Source: an uncultured Aeriscardovia sp.
GTDB lineage: Bacteria > Actinomycetota > Actinomycetes > Actinomycetales > Bifidobacteriaceae
Length of the DNA stretch: 64,000 nt
Assembly (NCBI GenBank): GCA_903789525.1
Contig: CAIFER010000001.1
Coordinates: 558,001 to 622,000 of the forward strand
Reading direction: 5' to 3'
Under the pieces are notes generated by a model, which did not search any database, was not told the DNA's origin, and saw only the letters and a list, made by a program, of their open reading frames with translations. A program made the translations under genes and the position numbers. Shown piece after piece: positions 56,464 to 64,000 of the stretch. Each line of letters opens with the position of its first letter. The stretch's first letter is position 1.

Positions 56464-57909
56464 CTACAAACCGATCGAAGCGAGATCCCCACGTGCGCTT
56501 GCCAAATCATACAGATGTTGCCACACGAAGTCACCGTGAACCCCGTCATGCTGGAAGCTGTTCGTAACCCACGCATGTGCATTGCCAATTGATGACAGCG
56601 TGCGCAGTGAAAGCTCTGACGGCACGTACATGTCTTCCTGATACACGGCTGCTTGTAGTGGAACGGTGTTAGCGCGCAACTGCTTGATGTCATACAGCTT
56701 TCCCCACGACGTGTCTGACATGAGGATATCTTCCGCTGCAGCGAACGGCTTGAGTGAACTGTCCTCTTCAAACATCCAGTGACGAGCCATTTCACCGGTC
56801 AACATGAGTGGACGATGATCCGGTGAGAACAGTCCGCCATGACGTGCTATTTCGCTCTCAGCAGCCCAGTCACACGGTTGGCATGTTCCGCTGTCCCCAC
56901 CGTCTTCGTATATTCCTTCTTGGAGCGTCCAGTACAGCTCATCCCCGTAACTGCTCGTCGATGCGAGGACACCCGATAAGAATGCGGTAGACAGTGACCC
57001 ATCGGCATTGAACGCGTCATCCAACAGCCAGTGAACTCGCTCGAATCCTGGTTTCATGCCAAAACCAGAACCGAGCGACTGCAGACGTGCGATAGAGAAA
57101 GAATCTCCATTGGGTAGACGCACATCCCCTTGCGAGAGTTGATCAGCAATCCGTGCAAGGCGAGCCGCATCTTGAGGATATCGTTCGTAATACTGCTGCA
57201 CCTTCATGCGCACCTTGGTCATGGTGTGCGCATACAGCTCGTGCGGATTAGCTGGGACTGCTGGAATTCCGCCGGTCGTGAAACTCGCGATGAGTGCTTC
57301 TGGGAAGAGCGAAAGATACGTGAGCGTCAGGAACCCGCCATATGACTGACCCTCTGTCACCCACTTCTTGCCGTGGAAAGCAGTCAAGCGGATCCATTCA
57401 AAATCACGAATAATCGAGTCAGCGAAGAAACGATGGAGATATGCTGCTTGCGCTTTCGGACCAGTTAGCCCGTCGAACCCGTCATGTCCGATACGGGTGA
57501 TGACTCGACCATCCACAGCTGACGACCGTCCTGTCCCCCGCTGATCAGGCAAAATGACACGAAAATACTTGATCGCATGAGCAATCCACCCATCGGAACT
57601 TGGGTTGAGCGGACGCGGAGACTTTCCGCCAGGACCGCCCTGAAGGAAGATCAGCAGCGGCATGTCCTTATGCTCATTCTGAGGCAAACACACTTCCCGA
57701 TAAAAAATAGTCACATGACTTCGGTCGATCGCTCGCTTTACCTGAGCCGTATCGTGGATGTCGACAGATCGCCAGTCAAGTGGCACAACCGCCTCGTGAT
57801 CACTCACAAAAAGACCAGGAACGTGGTACGACGACGGCTTGTTCGTGCTCAACGGCACAATCCCAGAGCCAATCGTCCGATCGAAATCATTTGCAGCAAT
57901 GACGCTCAT
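56464..57909 (-). CDS. Prolyl aminopeptidase-like S33 hydrolase
   Basis: Cleaves N-terminal proline (or another residue) from peptides, by family. 481 residues, the long actinobacterial type. The oxyanion region is FLQGGPGGKSP, DQRGTGRSS follows, the nucleophile is in EGQSYGGFL, and the acid and His are near the C-terminus (AVYQEDMYV and HDGVHGDFV). The cap domain (about 200-350) sets specificity and cannot be read. No signal peptide, so it acts in the cytoplasm. It is 19 bases after the serine dehydratase gene, probably one operon for amino-acid use. Confidence 0.87.
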   Translation of the reverse strand: MSVIAANDFDRTIGSGIVPLSTNKPSSYHVPGLFVSDHEAVVPLDWRSVDIHDTAQVKRAIDRSHVTIFYREVCLPQNEHKDMPLLIFLQGGPGGKSPRPLNPSSDGWIAHAIKYFRVILPDQRGTGRSSAVDGRVITRIGHDGFDGLTGPKAQAAYLHRFFADSIIRDFEWIRLTAFHGKKWVTEGQSYGGFLTLTYLSLFPEALIASFTTGGIPAVPANPHELYAHTMTKVRMKVQQYYERYPQDAARLARIADQLSQGDVRLPNGDSFSIARLQSLGSGFGMKPGFERVHWLLDDAFNADGSLSTAFLSGVLASTSSYGDELYWTLQEGIYEDGGDSGTCQPCDWAAESEIARHGGLFSPDHRPLMLTGEMARHWMFEEDSSLKPFAAAEDILMSDTSWGKLYDIKQLRANTVPLQAAVYQEDMYVPSELSLRTLSSIGNAHAWVTNSFQHDGVHGDFVWQHLYDLASARGDLASIGL

Positions 57910-57928
57910 CTCGCACCTCCAACGCGAT

Positions 57929-59560
57929 TCAGCACTCAGGCACCGTGACGGTGACAGCCAGTCCGCCTGTGCTCGTCTCCTTATACTTGCTCATCATGTC
58001 TTGGCCAGTTTCTTTCATCGTCTCAATCGCCGTATCGAGTGAAACGATATGGCTTCCATCACCGAGCAACGCCATACGAGACGCATTGACTGCTGTGTTC
58101 GCTGCAACCGCATTGCGTTCGATGCACGGGACCTGCACGAGTCCTGCGACCGGGTCACACGTCAGCCCCAGATTATGCTCAATACCGATTTCTGCAGCAT
58201 CTTCGACTTGCTCTGGTGTTCCGCCCATGACTTGGCATAATCCTGCAGCTGCCATCGAACATGCTGTTCCGACTTCGCCTTGGCACCCGACTTCTGCACC
58301 AGAAATAGATGCATTTCGCTTAAAGAGGTAACCGACAGCAGAAGCAGTGAGAAGAAAATCGCGCGTTTTTGCCCATGAGCCGCCGAGGAACGCCCACACG
58401 TAGTGCAAGACAGCTGGGATGACGCCCGCTGCGCCATTGGTCGGGGCTGTCACAATACGTCCACCTGCAGCATTTTCTTCATTCACAGCGAGAGCAAAAA
58501 GGTCAACCCAATCGCTTCGGGATTGGTTACGTGGCATCCGTGCACCAATTTGCGACAGCTGCGCATCGTCACCGGTGAGGATATCTTGCCCGAGAGGCGT
58601 GACGAGAGTGTGATACACCGCTGGAGCACGCCGCCGGACGTGAAGAATTCCTGGTAACACCTTCTCAGACGAATGCACTCCCCGAGCGACCGAGCCAACC
58701 ATCACGCTCCATGCTTTGTGCAATCCTGCCTCTAGCTCATCAGCACTATGCAGAGCGAGTTCATCGGCAAGCATGATCTGAGGAATTGTTTTGCCAGTAT
58801 TCTTGCACAAAGCGACGAGCTGTGAGGCCGTCGTGAAATCATATGGCAACTTCTCATCAGCGCCATCGCTCGAGTCAGATTCTGATCCGGATGCTGGTGC
58901 GGAAGAAGAAGATGACGCCGATTGTGTTGTCTGTGCTGATATAGCTGATGTCTCTTCAGCTCGGTCGGTCTGCTTCACACGGCCTGTCTTGCGGAAACCA
59001 TCCTCGTCGCGCAGTGTGAGTGGGATCAGGACAGAATCGTCTAAGAGCGGTTTCCCCTCAGCTTTTCGTTGTTGCTGTATCTGCACAAACAGCTCGGCCT
59101 GCGTTGAAACGAATCCTCCCCCGATGGAATACATGATCGCATCAGAAAGCACCCGACCCGTTGGATCAAACGCTTGAAACTTCATTCCATTGGGATGTAG
59201 TGGCAGTGATGTGCGCATATTAAAAACAATGTCTGAAGGTGAAAAAGCAATGCGCCGACGTCCGGCGAGAAGAAGGATCTTCGTGCGTGCTGCAGTGTGC
59301 AAATCCGTCCTGACAGCGTCTGTACTGCACGTTTGCGGATCAAGCCCTTCGAGACCAGCAAAGATAGCACGATCTGTGCCATGGCCTTTACCGGTCAGGG
59401 ACAACGAACCGTACAAATCTACACGTATGCGATCGACTGATCCGATGGCACCACTCTCCACTAAGGAACGGGAGAACATCTGCGCAGCCCGCATCGGTCC
59501 AACAGTATGCGACGACGAAGGGCCGATTCCGATACTGAACATGTCTAATGCACTGAGCAT
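57929..59560 (-). CDS. sdaA: L-serine dehydratase (single-chain, iron-sulfur)
   Basis: Deaminates L-serine to pyruvate and ammonia. 543 residues from the ATG at 59560, behind GAGGAGGAC. The beta-like half starts with [24 protein letters not shown]. The catalytic half has [35 protein letters not shown] and [16 protein letters not shown]; its cysteines should hold the 4Fe-4S cluster. A Ser/Ala/Glu-rich linker of about 45 residues (about 190-237) between the halves makes it longer than the usual 455. The upstream extension to 59662 overlaps the tuf terminator and is rejected. Confidence 0.94.
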   Translation of the reverse strand: MLSALDMFSIGIGPSSSHTVGPMRAAQMFSRSLVESGAIGSVDRIRVDLYGSLSLTGKGHGTDRAIFAGLEGLDPQTCSTDAVRTDLHTAARTKILLLAGRRRIAFSPSDIVFNMRTSLPLHPNGMKFQAFDPTGRVLSDAIMYSIGGGFVSTQAELFVQIQQQRKAEGKPLLDDSVLIPLTLRDEDGFRKTGRVKQTDRAEETSAISAQTTQSASSSSSAPASGSESDSSDGADEKLPYDFTTASQLVALCKNTGKTIPQIMLADELALHSADELEAGLHKAWSVMVGSVARGVHSSEKVLPGILHVRRRAPAVYHTLVTPLGQDILTGDDAQLSQIGARMPRNQSRSDWVDLFALAVNEENAAGGRIVTAPTNGAAGVIPAVLHYVWAFLGGSWAKTRDFLLTASAVGYLFKRNASISGAEVGCQGEVGTACSMAAAGLCQVMGGTPEQVEDAAEIGIEHNLGLTCDPVAGLVQVPCIERNAVAANTAVNASRMALLGDGSHIVSLDTAIETMKETGQDMMSKYKETSTGGLAVTVTVPEC

Positions 59561-59623
59561 GACGTCCTCCTCGTCACATGAGACCGCACTTTTCTTCCCT
59601 AGTTTAGAGGTGCACGGTAACAG

Positions 59624-59655
59624 AAAAAGGGCCCGGGACGAATCCCGGACCCTTT
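59624..59655 (-). terminator. Terminator of tuf
   Basis: AAAGGGCCCGGGA (59626-59638) and TCCCGGACCCTTT (59643-59655) pair with one mismatch around CGAA. A T run follows on the minus strand. It ends the str operon 80 bases after tuf. Confidence 0.92.
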
Positions 59656-59735
59656 CACACATGCTTATTCATCATGCAGTTATATCGAACTTTTCAGTTC
59701 TTTCCTGCAGATGAAGTGAGCTGAGAGACAAGCTC

Positions 59736-60941
59736 TCACTCAACAATGTCGGTGACACGGCCAGAACCAACAGTGCGACCGCCTTCACGAATTGCGAAGG
59801 TCTCGCCCTTCTCCATTGCGATCGGCTCAAGGAGCTTCACAGTGAAGTTGGCGTGATCACCTGGCTGAACCATCTCAACGCCATCTGGCAGAGTAATGGT
59901 GCCAGTGACATCGGTGGTCTCAAAGTAGAACTGAGGACGATAGTTGTTGAAGAACGGTGTGTGACGGCCGCCTTCATCCTTCGTCAAGACGTACACCTCA
60001 GCCTTGAACTCTGTGTGAGCCTTGATGGTTCCTGGTGCAGCCAGAACCTGACCACGCTGAACCTGATCACGGTTGATGCCACGGAGCAGCAGACCAACGT
60101 TATCGCCAGCCTCTGCCAGATCCATGGTCTTGTGGAAGGTCTCCATGGAGGTGACAACAGTGGACTGCGTTGGCTTCAGACCGACGATCTCAACCGGGGT
60201 GTTGACCTTGATCTCACCACGAGAGATACGGCCGGTGACGACGGTGCCACGACCAGAAATGGTGAAGACATCCTCAATAGGCATGAGGAACGGCTTCTTC
60301 AGATCGTGAACTGGGGTCGGGATGTATGTATCAACTGCATCCATGAGCTTCAGGATCTGATCAACCCAGTGATCGTGATCCTTTGCATCATCATGCAGAG
60401 CGCCGTAAGCAGAAACACGGACAACTGGGCAATCGCGGTCGTAACCGTTCTCAGCCAGCAGATCACGGGTTTCTTCCTCGACGAGGTCGAGCATCTCAGG
60501 ATCCGTCACCATATCGCACTTGTTCAGAGCGACGAGGATCTTCGGGACGCCAACCTGCTTTGCAAGCAGGACGTGCTCACGAGTCTGAGCCATCGGGCCA
60601 TCATCTGCAGCGACAACGAGGATTGCACCATCCATCTGTGCTGCGCCGGTGATCATGTTCTTGACGTAATCGGCGTGGCCTGGTGCATCGATGTGAGCAT
60701 AATGACGCTTCGGGGTCTCATACTCAATGTGCGCGATGTTAATCGTGATACCGCGCTGACGCTCTTCTGGAGCCTCATCGATCTTATTGAAGGCGTATTC
60801 CTGAGGATTCAGATCAGGATACTTCTCATGAAGAACCTTCGAGATAGCCGCGGTCAGAGTTGTCTTGCCATGGTCAATGTGGCCGATAGTGCCGATGTTG
60901 ACATGTGGCTTATCGCGTACGTACTTCTGCTTTTCTGCCAT
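59736..60941 (-). CDS. tuf: Elongation factor Tu
   Basis: GTPase that brings aminoacyl-tRNA to the ribosome. 401 residues. [14 protein letters not shown] (P-loop), [38 protein letters not shown] and the C-terminal [23 protein letters not shown]. The ATG at 60941 follows AGGAGGACATA. It is the last gene of the str operon, with its own probable promoter in the 200-base gap after fusA. Confidence 0.98.
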   Translation of the reverse strand: MAEKQKYVRDKPHVNIGTIGHIDHGKTTLTAAISKVLHEKYPDLNPQEYAFNKIDEAPEERQRGITINIAHIEYETPKRHYAHIDAPGHADYVKNMITGAAQMDGAILVVAADDGPMAQTREHVLLAKQVGVPKILVALNKCDMVTDPEMLDLVEEETRDLLAENGYDRDCPVVRVSAYGALHDDAKDHDHWVDQILKLMDAVDTYIPTPVHDLKKPFLMPIEDVFTISGRGTVVTGRISRGEIKVNTPVEIVGLKPTQSTVVTSMETFHKTMDLAEAGDNVGLLLRGINRDQVQRGQVLAAPGTIKAHTEFKAEVYVLTKDEGGRHTPFFNNYRPQFYFETTDVTGTITLPDGVEMVQPGDHANFTVKLLEPIAMEKGETFAIREGGRTVGSGRVTDIVE

Positions 60942-61048
60942 TATGTCCTCCTGGACGTTCGTAGTTCGCTTCCGCCACATGAGCAGAAGCCCCGCTACAT
61001 TTTACACATGAGTGGGATGAAAACACTATTTCCCGCGCAGTGATAACG

Positions 61049-61054
61049 ATTCTA
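61049..61054 (-). promoter_or_regulatory. Candidate tuf promoter -10
   Basis: TAGAAT on the minus strand preceded by TATGC, giving an extended -10 (TGC-TAGAAT). It lies about 110 bases before the tuf start, in the fusA-tuf gap. No good -35 is seen at 17 bases. Confidence 0.45.
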
Positions 61055-61142
61055 GCATACCGTTTTCGCCTGACGGGAAGGGACCGGCGCCCATCCCAGA
61101 CGCTCAGTCCCTCCGATCGATTAGACGAGTCCCTCGTGAGGA

Positions 61143-63293
61143 TTACTCGCCTGCTTGCTTCTTGATGATGTCCTGAGCAATCGCTTGCGGAACCTGAGCG
61201 TACGAATCCATCTGCATGGTGTACACTGCACGTCCCTGCGTCTTAGAGCGAAGGTCGCCGATGTAACCGAACATTTCGGCCAGCGGAACCTTGGCGTCGA
61301 TGATCTTGACACCCTTTTCGTCGTCCATCTTGTCGATGCGACCACGACGAGAGTTCAGATCGCCGATGACATCGCCCATGTATTCCTCAGGAGTACGGAC
61401 TTCAACAGCCATGATCGGCTCAAGCAGAACCGGCTTTGCCTTTTGTGCTGCATTCTTGAATGCCATAGAACCAGCAATCTGGAATGCGAGCTCAGAAGAA
61501 TCGACCGGGTGCATCTGACCATCCATCAACTGCGCCTTGACACCAACAACCGGGTATCCAGCGAGAATACCGGATTGCATGGCCTCTTCGACGCCCTTCT
61601 GGACAGACGGAATGTATTCCTGCGAAATATCGCCGCCAGTGACGTGATCCTCGAAGATGAAGTCCTTGCCCTTCTCGTCCGGATTGGATTCGTCGATCGG
61701 GACAAAGTTCATTTCGACCTTTGCGAACTGACCAGCACCACCGGTCTGCTTCTTGTGCGTGTATTCGAAGTCCATGACTGGCTTCGTGATGGTCTCACGG
61801 TATGCAACCTGAGGCTCACCGACGTTGCACTCAACGTGGAATTCACGACGCATACGATCGACGATGATGTCGAGCTGCAGCTCGCCCATTCCGGAAATCA
61901 GGGTCTGACCAGATTCGTGATCAGTCTTGACCTGGAACGTTGGATCCTCATCCGCCAGACGCTTGAGAGCGACATCCATCTTCTCCTGATCAGCCTTCGT
62001 CTTCGGCTCAACAGCCACCTCGATGACAGGCTTCGGGAAGGTCATGGATTCCAGCGCAATCGGATCATTTGGATCAGACAGCGTATCGCCCGTGGTGACA
62101 TCCTTCAGACCGACAAAGGCATAGATGTTACCCGCGAGTGCCTCATCGACTGGGATCTCCTTATCAGAATGCATCTGGAAGATCTTGCCAATGCGCTCTT
62201 GCTTGTCCTTGCTGACGTTCAGGACCGTGTCTCCAGCCTTAACCTTGCCGGAATACACACGGACATAAATCAGCTTGCCATAGAACGGATGGGCTGCAAT
62301 CTTGAATGCAAGACCGCAGAACGGATCTGAAATGACAGGCTTACGATCAAGTTCCTTATCCTCATGACCTGGGACATAACCCTTAATAGCCGGGACATCC
62401 TCAGGGCTTGGAAGATAATCAACGACTGCATCGAGCAAAGGCTGAACGCCCTTATCCTTGAATGCAGAACCGCAGAAGACAGGATACGCATCGCCCTTAA
62501 TCGTCATGCGACGAACAGTGTGACGAATCTCATCCTCAGAGATCTCTTCACCGCCGAAGTACTTCTCCATGAGCTTGTCGTCATAACCAGCGACATCCTC
62601 AATGAGCTGCTTGTGGTACTTCTCAGCCTGATCCTTGAGATCATCCGGAATATCAGTGATGTCGTAATGAGCACCCTGATCCTTCGTCTTCTTCACATCA
62701 CCAGCCCAGACGTACGCCTTCATGGTCACGAGATCGACGACGCCATTGAAATCATTCTCAGCGCCGATCGGGATCTGCATGATGAGCGGCTTTGCCTTGA
62801 GCTTATCCTTGATGGTCTGCACGGAGTAGAAAAAGTTGGCTCCGAGCTTATCCATCTTGTTGATGAAGCAGATACGTGGAACGTTGTACTTATCAGCCTG
62901 ACGCCACACGGTCTCAGACTGCGGCTCCACGCCTTCCTTTGCATCGAAGACAACGATGCCGCCATCGAGAACACGAAGAGAACGCTCGACCTCAGCCGTG
63001 AAATCAACGTGGCCTGGGGTATCGATGATGTTGATCTGATAGCGATCCTTCGTGTCATGCGTCTCACGATGCCAGAAGCAGGTGATTGCTGCAGACGTAA
63101 TGGTGATGCCACGTTCACGTTCCTGTGGCATCCAATCCATCGTGGAATTGCCCTCGTGGGTTTCACCGATCTTGTAGTTGACGCCCGTGTAGAACAGAAT
63201 TCGCTCGGTCGTCGTGGTCTTGCCGGCATCAATGTGAGCCATGATGCCGATATTGCGGATCATCTTGAGATCCGTCAACACATCAAGTGCCAT
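61143..63293 (-). CDS. fusA: Elongation factor G
   Basis: Translocase GTPase of protein synthesis, 716 residues. [21 protein letters not shown] (P-loop), [46 protein letters not shown], then domains III to V with [19 protein letters not shown] and [13 protein letters not shown]. It lies 63 bases after rpsG, and 201 bases precede tuf. Confidence 0.98.
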   Translation of the reverse strand: MALDVLTDLKMIRNIGIMAHIDAGKTTTTERILFYTGVNYKIGETHEGNSTMDWMPQERERGITITSAAITCFWHRETHDTKDRYQINIIDTPGHVDFTAEVERSLRVLDGGIVVFDAKEGVEPQSETVWRQADKYNVPRICFINKMDKLGANFFYSVQTIKDKLKAKPLIMQIPIGAENDFNGVVDLVTMKAYVWAGDVKKTKDQGAHYDITDIPDDLKDQAEKYHKQLIEDVAGYDDKLMEKYFGGEEISEDEIRHTVRRMTIKGDAYPVFCGSAFKDKGVQPLLDAVVDYLPSPEDVPAIKGYVPGHEDKELDRKPVISDPFCGLAFKIAAHPFYGKLIYVRVYSGKVKAGDTVLNVSKDKQERIGKIFQMHSDKEIPVDEALAGNIYAFVGLKDVTTGDTLSDPNDPIALESMTFPKPVIEVAVEPKTKADQEKMDVALKRLADEDPTFQVKTDHESGQTLISGMGELQLDIIVDRMRREFHVECNVGEPQVAYRETITKPVMDFEYTHKKQTGGAGQFAKVEMNFVPIDESNPDEKGKDFIFEDHVTGGDISQEYIPSVQKGVEEAMQSGILAGYPVVGVKAQLMDGQMHPVDSSELAFQIAGSMAFKNAAQKAKPVLLEPIMAVEVRTPEEYMGDVIGDLNSRRGRIDKMDDEKGVKIIDAKVPLAEMFGYIGDLRSKTQGRAVYTMQMDSYAQVPQAIAQDIIKKQAGE

Positions 63294-63356
63294 GTAAGTT
63301 CCTCACTTCTCAGCGCCAAAGGCGCCTTTGCAATGGTTGGATGAAAAGAAGATCGC

Positions 63357-63827
63357 TCACCAGCGATAGTGGGCGAAAGCACGGTTAGCTTCTGCCATCT
63401 TGTGAGTATCCTCACGCTTCTTCACAGAAGCGCCCAAACCATTCGAGGCATCGAGAATCTCATTGGCCAAACGCTCTGCCATCGTCTTCTCACGACGAAC
63501 GCGGCTGTAATCAGTGAGCCAGCGCAGAGAAAGAGTATTAGCACGAGCCGGACGAACCTCAACAGGAACCTGATACGTTGCGCCGCCAACACGACGAGAA
63601 CGAACCTCAAGAGACGGACGAATGTTATCAAGAGCGCGCTTCAGCACGGAAACTGGCTCCTGCTGGGTCTTTGCCTTGACCTGGTCAAGTGCAGAGTAAA
63701 CGATTGACTCCGCAACAGACTTCTTGCCGTCGCGAAGGACCTTATTAATTAGTTGAGCGACCGCCGTGGAACCGTAGATTGGATCCGGCTGAACTTGACG
63801 ATGCTTAATTCCACCTTTGCGAGACAT
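63357..63827 (-). CDS. rpsG: 30S ribosomal protein S7
   Basis: Binds the 3' domain of 16S rRNA and starts head assembly. 156 residues: [59 protein letters not shown] and [17 protein letters not shown]. Its ATG overlaps the rpsL stop by one base (TAATG), so translation is coupled. Confidence 0.98.
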   Translation of the reverse strand: MSRKGGIKHRQVQPDPIYGSTAVAQLINKVLRDGKKSVAESIVYSALDQVKAKTQQEPVSVLKRALDNIRPSLEVRSRRVGGATYQVPVEVRPARANTLSLRWLTDYSRVRREKTMAERLANEILDASNGLGASVKKREDTHKMAEANRAFAHYRW

Positions 63828-64000
63828 TACTTGGCCTTCTTTGCACCATACTTCGAACGACCCTGCTTACGATCCTTCACGCCCTGCGTATCGAGCGCAC
63901 CGCGAACGATGTGATAACGAACGCCTGGCAGATCCTTCACACGGCCACCACGGACAAGGACAATCGAGTGCTCCTGCAGATTATGACCTTCGCCAGGAAT
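63827..64000 (-). CDS. rpsL: 30S ribosomal protein S12, C-terminal part
   Basis: Decoding-centre protein. Only the last 57 residues are in the window: [35 protein letters not shown] and the basic end [12 protein letters not shown]. The start lies beyond base 64000. First gene of the str operon, coupled to rpsG through TAATG. Confidence 0.97.
   Translation of the reverse strand: MPGEGHNLQEHSIVLVRGGRVKDLPGVRYHIVRGALDTQGVKDRKQGRSKYGAKKAK

Overview
The window is chromosomal, gene-dense DNA of intermediate G+C (about half by eye). It looks like a member of the Bifidobacteriaceae (Actinobacteria). Three things point there. The pyruvate kinase, enolase and FolD carry bifidobacterial-style motif variants. 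Several gene neighbourhoods match the actinobacterial core genome: polA / pdtaR / tRNA-Leu / pyk / uvrB / coaE / rpsA, enolase / FtsB-like / DUF501 / Ppx-GppA beside mfd and pth, WhiB beside PdtaS, and the str operon. Typical actinobacterial families are present (CarD, WhiB, LCP proteins, UPF0182, DUF5719). The genus cannot be fixed from the sequence alone. I saw no phage, insertion sequence, CRISPR array or rRNA.

Layout. 1-12.3 kb: replication, repair and central metabolism, mostly on the minus strand (polA cut by the left edge, ANTAR regulator pdtaR, tRNA-Leu(CAA), Nudix enzyme on +, pyk, uvrB, coaE, rpsA, folD). 12.4-19.4 kb: a metal-type ABC transporter, carD, glgB, and a two-component system whose kinase has almost no extracellular sensor. 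19.5-22.9 kb: an SOS-controlled umuDC operon with a consensus LexA box, a ComF-like protein and a zincin-fold protein with a lost active site. 22.9-32.7 kb: a cell-envelope block (DUF5719 protein, giant membrane glycosyltransferase, two LytR-CpsA-Psr proteins) followed by an orphan EccC/FtsK-like ATPase. 32.8-38.9 kb: WhiB and PdtaS convergent and overlapping, hemolysin III-like membrane protein, greA, FKBP, an unknown coiled-coil tail-anchored protein, tRNA-Leu(UAA), Ppx/GppA. 38.9-49.4 kb: DUF501, FtsB-like protein, eno, mfd, pth, UPF0182. 49.5-59.6 kb: small hydrolase, amino-acid antiporter divergent from a proton-pumping P-type ATPase, DMT transporter, ychF, prolyl aminopeptidase, L-serine dehydratase. 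59.7-64 kb: str operon (tuf, fusA, rpsG, rpsL cut by the right edge).

How the parts work together. PdtaS (33.2-34.7 kb) and PdtaR (3.1-3.7 kb) are probably a cognate two-component pair split by 30 kb. The terminator-like hairpin between tRNA-Leu and pdtaR would suit an RNA-binding ANTAR regulator. The envelope block probably builds a surface polysaccharide and attaches it through the LCP enzymes. The proton ATPase and the divergent antiporter look like an acid-tolerance pair. Serine dehydratase and aminopeptidase suggest peptide and amino-acid use.

Between genes, several gene ends are followed by short imperfect tandem duplications of 9-19 bp, and a few divergent promoters carry perfect palindromes. 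After correcting start sites no gap longer than about 300 bases is without a gene.
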